From: Dendrophyllia cribrosa
Lineage: Eukaryota; Cnidaria; Anthozoa; Scleractinia; Dendrophylliidae
Length of the DNA stretch: 64,000 nt
Assembly (NCBI GenBank): GCA_024195265.1
Contig: JAJLRJ010000007.1
Coordinates: 29,107,725-29,171,724 of the forward strand
Direction of reading: 5' to 3'
Positions 1-12,009 of this stretch are shown here, one piece after another. Every line of letters starts with the position of its first letter. Position 1 is the first letter of the stretch. The notes under the pieces are model-generated. The model was not told where the DNA came from and ran no database searches. It worked only from the letters and a program-made list of their open reading frames with translations. Both the position numbers and the translations under genes were made by a program.

Positions 1-134
1 TACCAGTAACTATTTTCAATCATTCATCTCCAATTCAAACCGCTTGTCTTAACTTTTGTATTTTTGCTTGTAATAGTGGGATTCCTGAGAAAACAAAATA
101 ATATTGTTCATTTTGTGACTGCCAAAAGACTTAA

Positions 135-790
135 GGACGTTCGCGCGAAAATCTTCTAACATTGATTTTTTTATAAAACTTTTGCTACAGCTAGGTTATG
201 AGTTACTCGTATCAGAAATGCAAAAAAATGAGGGGGTCACCGACTTCGTTTCTGAGATAAGCTATCTGAAAGGCGACCCTAATTTTGAAAAATTGGTCTT
301 CGTTACGGGATGTGACCCCAATGTCTGTTAGTCTAAAAATATTGCAAATGAATCTCTAAAATGCAACTTTCTTTCCCAAATTTTATGCGAGTAGGCCTGT
401 TCAGCAAATTCATTTAACTGGTGACGTTCCTTGAAGTAAATTTCATCTTTAAACGACAGCATTTGCAAACTCTGACAGCCGCAAGTTAGCAGGATTAGAT
501 GGCGCGCGGGTAGAAAAATGGAAAAAATTTAAACTTCCTACATTGATTTTTTGTTCATTTTTTCACAATCTGTCGAGAATTGGCAAAGAAAATTATCTAT
601 GAAAAAAAAATTGGGGGTCACCGACCATCCAAGCGAGTTAAATGTAAGCAAAGTTAACGCAACGGCTATCAGCCCTTTATGTGCTTAGATTTCTTCTCTT
701 GTGCGCGCGCTCGTGCATGACGTAGCATGGCGTTGCGACATGAATTGCGTGCGCAGTAAGGATGCGCATAAACAATTAGCGCGAACGTCC
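135..790 (+). mobile_element. TTAA-flanked non-autonomous element (MITE), copy 1
   Basis: A 656 bp element bounded by TTAA at 131-134 and 791-794. Its terminal inverted repeats read GGACGTTCGCGC at the left and the complement at the right. A second copy lies inverted at 25521-26174 and a partial one ends at 13156. TTAA target duplications are known for piggyBac and Kolobok superfamilies. No transposase reading frame is present, so it is non-autonomous. It ends about 130 bp before the first visible MyD88 exon. Confidence 0.85.
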
Positions 791-922
791 TTAAGCATAA
801 CAAAAACATCCTTTAAAGCTAGAGGGTATTGCTTGTCAATAGATTGCTATTGTGTTTTAAAATGGAATTGCCCATCTATAGTATATATTTTTTTTGCTTT
901 CTACATTCTGATATAACCTCAG

Positions 923-3900
923 AGAAGACACTTACTCCAGAAGATAGGGAACAAAAGGAACAAAGGGAGTTTGAGCAGCGACAAAAACAAGTTGGTATGT
1001 TTCCACACTTAACAGTAACAAATGACTGTATTACTACAGTCAAACATTTAACATGGACATGAAAAGGACTTAGTTATACAGAGGAGCCTTTTGATGTGAC
1101 GCCTGTAGTGCAGAGTATCAGGACTCAATTTTTTGTGCATATTTTATTTGAGATGTCAGCAAAACATTGTTGGTATTGTTGTCACTGTGATTGGCTCAAA
1201 CAATAGTATGACTCTCGGCTGCTGTTTTTTTTTTTGCATACTGTACCACCACCAACTGCAAGGTTTTTTTTTTTTTTTGAAAACTTCATTGAGATGAGGT
1301 CAATGTTGAGGCACTAAATCCGATTTGAAACGAAGCGGCGTGGTAGAAACATTTGCCGTCAGCTGGTGGGTCGAATGCGATCTCAAATCCAGCCTCTGCT
1401 ACTCTAATGGCGAGTTTTGAAGAAACACTTGTCTGAGGCCAAGAAAGAGGCAACCACATGCGACAGTCAGCCTACTGTCAGAGTTCTGGTAAATTTGATT
1501 CACTAAAGAGCAAACCTGTTAAAATTACGCGATTTACTTACCATTCTTGTCGATTTTCCACGTGGATAGCAATGAGTGACAGCTGTCATTGGATACCCCT
1601 ACGGTGGAGCCGTATGTTTCATTCTCTCAGAATAAAAAATAGGTCCGCAATGCGTACATGAGTGAGCTTACCATGAAAATTTGCACAGAAATATCTAGAG
1701 ACGGAATTTGTGATGTCGAAAATGTTACTGTCAAAGATATTAAGCTAAATGAGAAATACACCATAGGCTGTCTGCCTCTGATTTTTCATAAAAACTATTT
1801 AACGATATAATGTGGTACTGTCACAGGTATGGAAGCACAACTTAAAAAATGGTTCATTGACTGTATAACTGGTGCAAGTGTTCCAAGTCCAAGAGATGTG
1901 ATAAAAACACATGTCCACCAAGCACCATTGTGGCTTGCAACTTAATGTCTCAAGAGCTTCTGTATTGGAAAAGTATCTTGGTTTGTCGAGGATGATTTTT
2001 TGTTTTGTTGGACTGGAAGATCGTTCGTTAATTTGGTATCGTTTTTGTCACACTATGTAATGTCACTACAAGGACCGAGTTATCATCATCGTCATCATCA
2101 AAGTTATCATATTAGCAAATTTCTGAAAAAAATGTAAATCATATACAGCAGTCCCTCTGTTAAGCTGAAACCCTCAGGACCTTGAGAACCATTTCCAGTA
2201 AAGGACTGGTGAATACATATTTTGGGTTTTTGAGAAATGACCACTTAATAGAGGAAGTACTGTAACTGTGAACATGAACAAAATTCTAGATCTACCGCAC
2301 ACGGATTTACACAAGGATGGGTGCCTATTTGAAATAGGGGTTTATTTGAAACAGTGTCTGACAAACAAACGTGGTCGGGTTTCACATGTAAGGAGTGGTA
2401 AAACCCCATACTGACAGTAAAGATTGACACCATTTCACTCAAGGCAGGCAATGTTATCTTTTAATCAAAATATATAAATTTAAAGATCAATTTAATAAAA
2501 CTTTTACGCTTGTAGCTATTGTTTCAGAGGTCTGAAACAATAACTACACTTGTAAATTACAGCTGTAAAAGTTTTATGAAATTGAGCCCTGGTTGGTGCT
2601 TATAGCATGTAGCTGTTTGCATACAGTATCAGCATTGCCAACAATAACAGAAAAACATTAACATTTATTCTCAAGTTTTTTTGGAATGTAGGTAGCTGTA
2701 ACAAGTATAGTTAACTTACATTTTAAACTTAGTAAGATCAACGTTTTCAAACAATAACTTTTCAACGTTTTAGTGTAACTGCACTTAACCCGGATTTGTG
2801 TCTCTAAAGACATTATTTGTTCTCCGAAGAGAATTCATCGTTTCCCGAAGGAAATATTTTGTTCCCAGAAGGGAATTATGTGACCCTGAGACAGGGTTAT
2901 GGATTGCCAGATGTTGTACATGGAGCAATTCGCAATGCTGGACTGCACAAGTCACTCGGCGGCCATCACAGCTGTCTTTAAAACTACATCTCGGTGATTT
3001 AGGGAACCTTTTGTTGGCGAAGATTTTGTCTACACCTTCAAAACATCTGAAAAACTCTTTACGCGAAAACAATAGACACATTGCTTGAATGCTGTGCCTG
3101 ATTACTGGTGCAATATAACACGAAAAATCGTAAATTTCGAGTCTCTTACCTCTCTTTCTCCAACGGCGAAAAAACGTGGTTGCTTCCACGTTCCGTGTTT
3201 TTCATATCGAAAATACGTCGTTCGTTATCCGGGATGATCCGGGATCAGTTCGCAGCACTTCGTGTCAACCTCGCTCATATTCGCGTGTTCGTGCTCTCAT
3301 CGTTCGTACGGAAATAAAAAATATCTGTTCGAGACCAGGCGCCGTGATACCGAAGACAACCCGAAGATTGGACTACCACGGACTTACGGACACTTCCCAT
3401 GACATAGAGTGAGATTACACTTCATGTAAGCTCACTCAAAAATGATGTCTTGAACTTAGAGTATTTCATACTTCGCGCGCCAGCAACTGGGAAAGAGAGA
3501 GGACCCTGGGAGCGAGGTAACTCGTTCACAAGATGGCGGCTTGGCAAGTCGTAGGTAAAAAAACTCTAGGTGCGGGATGTTTGCTGGTGGAATAATCGAC
3601 GACCTCCCAGACCAATTGAAGAAAAACGGAATTACTCACAAATGGCTCACAGACATAGCTCGCATGACTCGCATGGCTCGCACCGTGGCTCGCGTGGCTC
3701 GCTGGCTCGCAGATTTCGTAGACCCCTCTGAAGAAGGTGGAACGCAGTGGACATAAAAAAATAGTGACAACTACTACTTTAGATTTGTGCAATTTGTTTT
3801 GAATTTAAATATGTCACCATCCAATCAGAAAACTTTGAGTATAGGTAATTTTTTTAACCTAAATAGTAAGTCTGTTTGTTCAAACTTACTGAATCAGTGA

Positions 3901-6900
3901 TTTGAGCCTTAGGTCTATTTGTTTCAGTAGAACCCTCTATCACAGACCAATTTTAAATAAAGTAATAGATACTTGATGAGAAATACAGGAGACTCCTATT
4001 ATCTTGAATACACTTGCATTGCATACCATCACACAATACCAACTTTCTTGCTGGCTATATAAAAAAGCTACATTTGTTTTAGATATAAACAGACAATATT
4101 ATTTTTTAACATTCATGAGAAGAGCCTTGTTTTTAAAATTAATCTATGTTCCATGCCATTACTGTGCGAATCCAAAAACCGTGAACACTTTGATTTGATT
4201 TTGACATTTCCCATTGTGCAGCAACCAATCAGAAGCGACTTGAAACCGCAAGAAACCCAAACAAACGGTTAGTCACGAAACCAGGCTTCTCTGTTTCCTT
4301 GCAAAAGAATCGTCGCCGCCTCGCTGTAGTTTTTTTATTGCTAGTTTACCTTTCGTGTTTCTTTGTAAATGAAGTAGAAATCTGAGCGATTTTATTGTAA
4401 CGGCTAAAAACTAGACAGGCATTTAGCTATACGTTTGCCTCATGCTCAGTAATGTCGCGTTCATCGGTTTGTCAGTGTTGTACACAACACTTGTCTGTCG
4501 CGGCAGTATCGCAAAAACATTTAGCGAAAAAGCCGGACAATAACACATGACGGTTCCTGAGGATTAGTTTCTCTGGAAAAAGTGAATTTTCGAAAAAGCT
4601 ACTAAGCGAGGACAAAATCGGATGTCAGTCTGGCAAATAAAAGTGTTAACCGTTACGGCATGCAAATATGTAACTACAGTATCGCTAACTTGCCGTAAAC
4701 TTGTCAACTTTTATTCCCAGCACGGAAAGTTTTACAGCTACTACACAACGTTTCTTTTGCTTTGAAATCTCGCTGATCAGCAGCTAGCTACTTTGCCGTG
4801 TGTGGCTAATTGCAATACGGCCTTGCAAAATTTGAAGGCGAGAATATTCGATGATATCTGATAATTACAGATCACCAGATGAGGGTTTCCGTGGATCGAA
4901 AAATAATCGCCACCAATCCTCAGGAACTGTCATGTGTTATTGTCTGGCTTTTGCGATACTGCTGCCACGGACTGACAAACCGATGAACGCGACAACTGAG
5001 CATGAGGCAAACGTATAGCTAAACGTCTGTCTGTTTTTTAGCCGTTACAGAAAAATCGCTCAGATTTCTACTTCATTTACAAAGAAACACGAAAGGTAAA
5101 CTAGCAATAAAAAAAACTACAGCGAGGCGGCGACGATTCTTTTGCAAGGAAACAGAGAAGCCTGGTTTCGTGACTAGCCGTTTGTTTGGGTTTCTTGCGG
5201 TTTCGAGTCGCTTCTGATTGGTTGCTGCACAATGGGAAATGTCAAAATCAAATCAAAGTGTTCACGGTTTTTGGATTCGCACAGTAAAGTCAATTTGGCA
5301 TAATTCTTGTTTATAGGAGTACATGTAAATTGGTCATGACAGGTTCCATTTAAGGTTAAAAGGCTGCTTTTTTCAGTCCCCTGTTCAGTAGTAGCAGCAT
5401 TAAAAATGTTTTGAGGTTTAACATCAACTTCTTATCATAAAACCTCTTTCTGAACAATGTGTTTATTATTTTTTTGCAGATAGAAACACAGAGATTAAAA
5501 CAAGTAGGTGTCTTTTTTTATTTTACATTTTATTTATCAACTCTTCCGTCACACATTTTCAAGCATTTGTTTTTAAGTTTTTCATAAAAGTAAAAATACT
5601 CAAATAGAATGAATGTTTTTTTGTAAGTGTTGGAAGGCTGCTATGAGGCAGTCTGCTCACTGTCTGTATTCAGACTCATTCCAGATCTTTTTTACTGCCT
5701 CAGCTTCCACTTTTTTTCTTAGTGGACATACCGGTATGCATAAAATAATATGTACTGTTTTGCAGACTAGAAAAATATGAGCCCAGACTTTTCTGTAAAT
5801 ACCAGGTTAGAGAGTGAGGTTTGGAAATTTTGCAGCTAAGAGTAAAAACAAATTGGGAGCTTCACTGAAAGCTAAAAGACTAGTTTGAAGTGTTCTGGTT
5901 CACCTTCAAAATATTAATAATTTAAAAATAATTCTACTAGTTCTACTACTAATTCTACTACTTCTATTAGTTCTGTATCAGTTTAAGATTAAATCCTGTC
6001 AAGATTTGCTCGAACCAAGTTCTTAAAACGTGAGATTCCCTATTGGGATGCTAGTGTGTGATTCTAATATTCATTATTAATACCTAGTTATTTCATTCTC
6101 ATTAATCAGTATCTGAACATTATGATGTGTTCATATGTTATGCTGATCCTGACAAGTCATTTGCTGATGAAATTCTCCAGAATCTGGAGCAGCCGCCTTA
6201 TTGCATGAAAGTGTGCATCGATTACCGGGATTTCTTGCCTGGTGGCGATCATTTGGAAACTGCAGCAAAAGCCATCGAGGAACGTTGCAGCAAAGTCTTA
6301 GTTATCCTGTCAGAAAACTTTCACAGATGTGAAGTTGCAGACTTCCAGGCTAAGATTGCACTAAATCTTTCCCCAGGTTTGTTTTCAAACTGTTTCACTT
6401 GACTTGTTCCTCTATTGCTGGGGTGTAGTTGGAGGGAGTCCTAGGGCCTGTGACTCCCTTCGTATTACTACCATTTGTCTCCATCCTTGAAGCGTGACAA
6501 ATTTAGCGCAAAGTTTTACTTTTCAAACGTTGAATGTTTTGTCGGTTATGGTCACTTTTGACCAATGAAACGTTAACGGTTAGGTCGTGAAATTTACAAC
6601 ATTTGTGGCACCATACGAACATGTTTTGTTCACGTGATATGTAAGTTTTCACCTTTTGCGCGACTGCCCCGACAAAAGTCTTTATCTGCTCGTTTGGTTT
6701 TAATGACTACTGTGCCTGCACAGCAGTCACTATTGCCATCGTCTGAGTTTTCCGAATGTAACATTCGAATATACTTCAGAGCTAATCAGCACACACAAAT
6801 ATCCATCTTGCGGTCCACGATGATTTGGCGATAGTTCTCGATGACAAACAAAAACCTCGGCTGCCTATTTTACCTAATTTGCTCTGTTTTAACCTATTTT

Positions 6901-8664
6901 GAATTTGTAAATATAGAAATCAAATCAATTTCAAAATCATTCAAACTCTTGAACAAGAAAGATACTTTATTTTGGTTAAAACGTGTATTTGAGCTCTTTG
7001 ACCTCTTTGTGTATGCTAAATGAAATGTGTGCCTTGAACCTCCACATGATTTTACGCATAACAAATTATAGCACAAAGCAGTTTCATTCTTTCCTTCGTC
7101 GCTTCGTCACTTCTTCGTAACAGAAAAGGAAAATTGTCCTTCAAATAAAAAATTTAATCTCTTTTTAGTAATTTCAAATTATTGCTCTATGGCATTAAAT
7201 AAGATGATGTCCGTTTACAGTGTATGTTTTAGTTTCTGTTCTCTCAAGTTTGCCTTTGCGATTAATCGGAAATAATTTCCAGTTTCATTTCCATCTGGTT
7301 CGTTACCATTTTCACTGACCAAAATGGCTAGTGATAGCCAAAATCTACTAGCCAAAACTGAATTTTTACTAGCCTATGTCTAGTTGGCTACCGTTAGTCT
7401 CGAGCCCTGTTAATTTTACAACATTTACTTTTCACAGCATTCATATTGTTTCTAACCGCTCAGATGAAAGGTTGCCTGAGTAATTTTAGAGTAATCTTAA
7501 CTCTTCAGAGGATAATTGAGCCTCTTCGGAGGTTAATCACGAAGATTCATCATTATTTTAAACATTAAATTTTGCTTTGATTCTTTCGATTCTTTCAATT
7601 CGACCTTATACATCTTAGTAGTAGTCTCATGCACCTGTTGGGCGACTATTTTTTTGCATGGAGACGGGAAAAGTAACAAGTTTGGAAGGAGTTATCGTCC
7701 AGGAGTCGCTCTTGGTCAAGATTTCAAATGATCCATCATTGACAGAATTATAAGTGTTGGAGGTGACCGAATTACGGGTTATATTCCACGCAGATGACAG
7801 TTTCTGCAAATATTTCCGTCTCAAGGATCAGACTTAACTCTTTCTAGTTTGACTTCAATTTCGTGTATTTTTTCCCGTAGTTGCTGAATCATGGATCTCT
7901 TCTCTTTTATTCTTTCCTTGCTTTTAATGATATACCTTTCAAGTGGAGTTTTTCATTGCTTATCGTAGAGAGACGCCAATGTCTGACATTTGCAGACTGC
8001 AGACCGCAGACTGCAGACTGAATGACACTAAAATTTCGAATGAAAGTGACATCATGAACAATATTCTCTCTACTATATGCTCAGGTAAAAGTCTGATGCA
8101 GGAACCTTCAAATCGCTTAAATTTGCCATTTTCAGCTACAAGAACGACAACACACAACATTTCATGTAAAAATATGTTGATTTTGATCTTATATATGAAT
8201 ATTCATCACAGAATATTACGATAAGTGAACCTTTTCGATATTCCCATACATTTCCTTTAAATTTAAAAATACGAACGGTCACACAGTTTGTGTGGGGTCC
8301 CCTGTGCTTTCTTATAATCAAGTTTTTTAGCATACTTTAGGTCAGATGAAAAACTAATATACTAGTATATACTACGTAGTGAAGGCTCTTGTGATCACTT
8401 GCACTGGAAGCGGTTTAGAGAGCATTTTATACTTTTCCATTCTTTCATTATATTAAATAAATAATTTCCATTTTATTTTTCTCAGGAGCCAGAAAAATGA
8501 TCCTAATACCAATCTTGTACAAGCCATGTAAAATTCCATCAATATTAAGATTTATCACCTATCTGGACTACACAACACAACACTCAAGGAAATTCTTCTG
8601 GAGCAAACTCTTAGCATCACTCGGTTACAAGAGTTGTGATTCAACATGCAATGGCAAAACATGA
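923..8664 (+). CDS. MYD88: MyD88 adaptor, 3' part (linker exons and TIR domain)
   Basis: Four exons: 923-994, a 24-nt microexon 5481-5504, 6110-6376 and 8486-8664 (stop TGA 8662-8664). All have AG/GT borders and the phases fit (1, 1, 1). MyD88 is the cytosolic adaptor that couples Toll/IL-1 receptors to IRAK kinases and NF-kB. The third exon begins the TIR domain: box 1 is YDVFICY, and box 2 is RDFLPG. The last exon supplies the domain's end, with IPSILRFITYLDY and box 3 FWSKL. The spacing and the SLSPG-type junction before 'ARK' are typical of MyD88 rather than of a receptor TIR. The first two exons encode a Glu/Gln/Lys-rich linker (TPEDREQKEQREFEQ) that fits the intermediate domain between death and TIR domains, but their assignment rests on phase only. 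The death domain must lie upstream of the window. The TIR exons are secure; the two linker exons are about 50%. Confidence 0.85.
2146..2262. mobile_element. Small TA-flanked MITE
   Basis: About 117 bp between TA dinucleotides. The left end begins CAGCAGTCCCTCTGTTAAG and the right end reads TTAATAGAGGAAGTACTG, imperfect inverted repeats. The sequence resembles the Tc1/mariner-type MITEs at 49616-49806 and 57489-57962, which also carry a 'TTAAGCGG / CTTAATAGAGG' theme. Confidence 0.55.
4162..5284. repeat. Long inverted repeat (foldback element), about 1.1 kb
   Basis: The left arm starts CTGTGCGAATCC at 4162 and the right arm ends GGATTCGCACAG at 5284, both next to TA. About 370-400 bp of each arm is complementary (roughly 4162-4565 against 4917-5284), apart from two short insertions in the left arm, around a 350 bp centre. 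The flanking TA fits a Tc1/mariner-type non-autonomous element. A transcript across this MyD88 intron could form a long double-stranded hairpin. Confidence 0.85.
6377..8485. other. MyD88 intron between the TIR exons
   Basis: No gene is visible. At about 7316-7409 lies a fragment resembling one end of an hAT-like element: the complement begins CAGGGCTCGAGACTAACGG and is followed by repeated TAGCC/CTAG words. A short tandem array of GCAGACT-type heptamers occupies 7992-8020. Confidence 0.5.
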
Positions 8665-10534
8665 CATGTTTTTGTTCTCTTCATTTGAACAGAAATGTTT
8701 GTTTTTTTGCTAAGAACTTAGCACAGCAGAAAAACAGGGAGGATTAATTATAACTGAAGGTAACTGCTATTGGCATGAGAAAATGTAGCTAAAAAATAGA
8801 TCTGCTGTACAAGGAACAAGTTCTTCATTTTATAGCCCACTCCTAATTGTACAAATAGCTGAGGTGCTTTCATCTGAGGGCATAGTTGTCTTCACTATCC
8901 TAACCCTCTCCCCAACCCCTGCCGAATTCCGGGAAATAGAAGGATCAAACCCCCTGAATAGAAGATAATATATGGGTGTGCAGAGATATGTTCAACTTGA
9001 TATCTCACAAGTGAGTGAGCCGGCAAACAGGAAGTTGAACACGAGAAGAGACATTTAATGAGGGCAAAGATGGTTGCTAATGTAAAGATATTGATACCTC
9101 CACCGCTCATCTTCACCTGTGTTGAGATATGATTTTTCTGTGTTGGGAGAAACTGGTTTTTGCAAGTGACTGGCTAGACTCCAAAAACACTGCATAGTTG
9201 AGCATGTTGAATAGTGAATTTTGAATCATTTTTCTGATCTTAATTTTTTGTACATCCATAAATGTAACAATGGACATGCAGTATGCAGTGTACAGGGGAG
9301 CAGGAGGGGCTAACAACTGCCCCGCTTCCATCCCATTATCTGTCATGTGAGAAATCCGACCTCTTTTTTTGCTAGTTCCTGTGAATTCCCCCCCCCCCCC
9401 CCCATAACAAAAAGTGAGCTATGTGCAGATATCTAAAAGTGAAAATGTGATAGGCTTTGCTCCATTTTTGTAAAATAATGAAATAATGGTCATGAATGTT
9501 GTTAGTAATGCTGTTTAACAGTAGATAGTTTGGATACTGATTCAAGTATGCTTTAGTTTTACATTATTTTTTAATTACGGTACCATATAAATTTTGTCTT
9601 CTCAGAAACTGCAATGGAGGCTCATGTCGGGGAATATAATTAAAAATATTTATATGTGAAAAGATTGCACTGCATGAGTCTCGACTGCAAGCTTCATTTT
9701 ATTTCCAGTTCAATACCGATAATACCAATATTGTCTATTTGTAAAGAGTAAATACATTTACCTGAGTCACACAAAGTTTCTGAGCTGACATTTTCTTTAT
9801 TGTACATGTATTAAATATTTTTTAAGACCACAATCTACTGATTGCCTGTATAACACAAGTATCGATGAGTTGATCTTTTAGTTCTTAGGTGAAGTCGCAT
9901 AATGAAAACTACACGGGAGATATAACTTGTGTTTTACATGCAGTTCCCAGTGATATGGTAAAAAAAAAAACAAATATTAGGTTCATTTCTGCTAGTATAA
10001 CCATTCTTGTACAGTGTTACATTCTTGGAACACAATTTTTTTGTAGTCTTTAGATTTATTTGGAAATTAACCAAAAAAATGTAAGGAAAACAAAATGATT
10101 ATTTCGTCCAATTTGAACCAAAAGATTTACAGGAAGATTTACACCGGTGTAGTGATTTTAGTATTGTCTCCCTTATAGGTGGTTTTCATGTTACGTCATC
10201 GCCGCCATGCTGGTGGACATAAACAATAGTTCTCTCATTAGCTCCTTTTGTTCGTCCACCAGCATTTGTTCGTTTCACTATTGTTATCTATGTCTCTAGA
10301 GATTGATTGCAAACCATCTATTGGCTTGAATTTTTGTTTCATGTTATTTTGATACGGAGACAGTTTTCTAGGTGTATTAAATAGACTAAGAAGTTAACTG
10401 TAAGCAACGTACTAACATTCAGCTGTCAGCTTGTGATTGCAGGCAACTATACATTTGTTACTGTTCATAGTAATGTTTTATAACATATTTTACTTGGTAT
10501 GAAGTTGGTGATTCTCTTCTCATTTTGATTATTC
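8665..10534. other. Intergenic, no gene seen
   Basis: Downstream of the MyD88 stop there is no convincing reading frame. A run of 16 C lies at 9388-9403. At about 10186-10270 there is a small foldback whose arms include GCTGGTGGAC and GTCCACCAGC, next to a GCCGCCAT motif. Confidence 0.5.
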
Positions 10535-10732
10535 TCAAATAGGTGCTTAATTGGCCATTTCCGAGTTACGTTATGCCTCGTTGTCAAAGCGAGGCTTGGT
10601 GCACAACCTTTCATATGAAGATGAGTTTTATTTGCATTTGAATAAAAAAAACATTTTCAAATGAAAGGTTGTGCACCTAGCCTCGCTTTGACAACGAGAC
10701 ATAACGTAACTCGGAAATGGCCTATTTGAAAA
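10535..10732. repeat. Foldback element, hairpin 1 of a cluster
   Basis: An inverted repeat with arms of about 90 bp. The left arm contains GGCCATTTCCGAGTTACGTT, and the right arm contains AACGTAACTCGGAAATGGCC. The arms continue through the GCCTCGTTGTCAAAGCGAGGC region to near the centre at about 10640. Confidence 0.85.
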
Positions 10733-10907
10733 CAAAACAAAAAACACCGAACACGTGCAATTAACTGAAACATTAAAAGCTGCTTAAAAATTGAAATTTT
10801 AAGCCCCTTGGTATGCGTTTCTTATAAGTCCCGACTGAAGACATTTCGGGCTTTAGCACTATCTTTTTTCGAATTTGTCTCTATCCTACAGCGGACTGGC
10901 CGGCGAA

Positions 10908-10967
10908 TACAGCCGCCTCTCATCGCTCCCGGCCGCTAGGGGCGGCAGCGATGAGAGGCGGCTGTGT
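10908..10967. repeat. Short GC-rich hairpin
   Basis: CAGCCGCCTCTCATCGCT at the left is matched by AGCGATGAGAGGCGGCTG at the right, around a short GC-rich loop. It stands out in AT-rich DNA. Confidence 0.8.
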
Positions 10968-11387
10968 TTGCAGGCTAGTAGCGGACGTTTATGATACAAA
11001 ATTGCGCACTTTATTTCATACAATTACATGAATTTTACCATGTAGCATTCAAAATCAGCAGCAATTGACCTCTGCTGGTAAGTTTACGTTCATCAAATTA
11101 TTTTTCGGTCCTGAAATGTTTTCATGACTGACAGAGAAATGCACACCTGAAGCCTGTCAGTAAACTGAAAAGTTAGCCACGTGACTCTTAAGGGGTCTTA
11201 ATTTTTACTGTAAAGTTTGCAATAAAAACTAAATATTTGGAGATAAATTTGATGATTAAATCTAGAGTTCTTTTTACTGATATTTCACCTGGCATTCCAG
11301 TCTGCGTTGCAGGCGTAAACTGAGCTGAAAAAAAAACAGACTAGCGGTTTTCTCTTTCTTCACCCGTCCTCACTAGCGCTTGTGCTA

Positions 11388-11570
11388 TACACCACTTTCA
11401 TAATGGCGGCCGATTTATTTATTCTTTTATATGTATGTTAATTAGCCTCACCGGCCTCGTTGGCGTGTGCAAAATTCAAAAGAATTTTTACTCTAAAATG
11501 AGGCCGGTGAGGCTAATTAACATACATATAAAAGAATAAATAAATCGGCCGCCATTATGAAAGTGGTGTA
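11388..11570. repeat. Near-perfect hairpin element with GGCGGCCG arms, copy 1
   Basis: A 183 bp foldback. The outer arms TACACCACTTTCATAATGG and CCATTATGAAAGTGGTGTA are complementary, followed by GCGGCCGATTTATTTATTC and its complement, to a centre near 11480. It shares its core, but not its outermost bases, with 11823-12009. Confidence 0.9.
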
Positions 11571-11822
11571 TGGGCTACATAACATAAGGAAATTTTAAAT
11601 CAAAACCTTACTTTTTACAAGCATCAAGTTTCCCTGAAAGAAAATGTGCAATTCACAAGCCCCGGATGAAATTCCATTCCCTAAAACAATTCCAACAGAA
11701 CAATTTATTTGCAACTAATCCCAATCTTTACTTTACGTGGTGTATCTCAGCTGACGAACTCCCATTCCTGCATATTTATATGATCCCCAGGGACAACCGC
11801 ATATCAGCATCTATTCAAGGCA

Positions 11823-12009
11823 ATAGACCCTATTCATAAATGGCGGCCGATTTATTTATTCTTTCATATTCATACTAATCAGCCCAACTAGCCTCATTTT
11901 AGAGCAAAAATTCTTTTGAAATTTTGCACATGCTAACGAGGCTAGTTGGGCTGATTAGCATGAATAAAAAATAATATTAAACCGGCCGCCATTTATGAAT
12001 AGGGTCTAT
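11823..12009. repeat. Near-perfect hairpin element with GGCGGCCG arms, copy 2
   Basis: A 187 bp foldback with outer arms ATAGACCCTATTCAT and ATGAATAGGGTCTAT, then the shared core GGCGGCCGATTTATTTATTC and TAGCCTC-type sequence. It is the same family as 11388-11570. Confidence 0.9.

Larger units (their letters stand above)
995..5480. other. MyD88 intron, 4.5 kb: repeats and a small orphan reading frame
   Basis: It holds T-runs (1228-1237, 1265-1279), a small TA-flanked element (2146-2262) and a 1.1 kb foldback (4162-5284). A 38-codon frame at 1829-1945, preceded by CAG at 1824-1826, reads like coding sequence (for example KKWFIDCITGASVPSPRDVI) but matches no family I recognise. The stretch 2785-3800 has overlapping open frames on both strands, a run of GGCTCGC-type short repeats at 3655-3710 and an ATGGCGGC motif at 3533; I see no supportable gene there. 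Confidence 0.5.

Noticed and set aside
2785..3189. 134-codon open frame on the minus strand in the MyD88 intron
   Set aside because: No recognisable domain, it overlaps competing plus-strand frames, and no convincing splice or promoter context is present.
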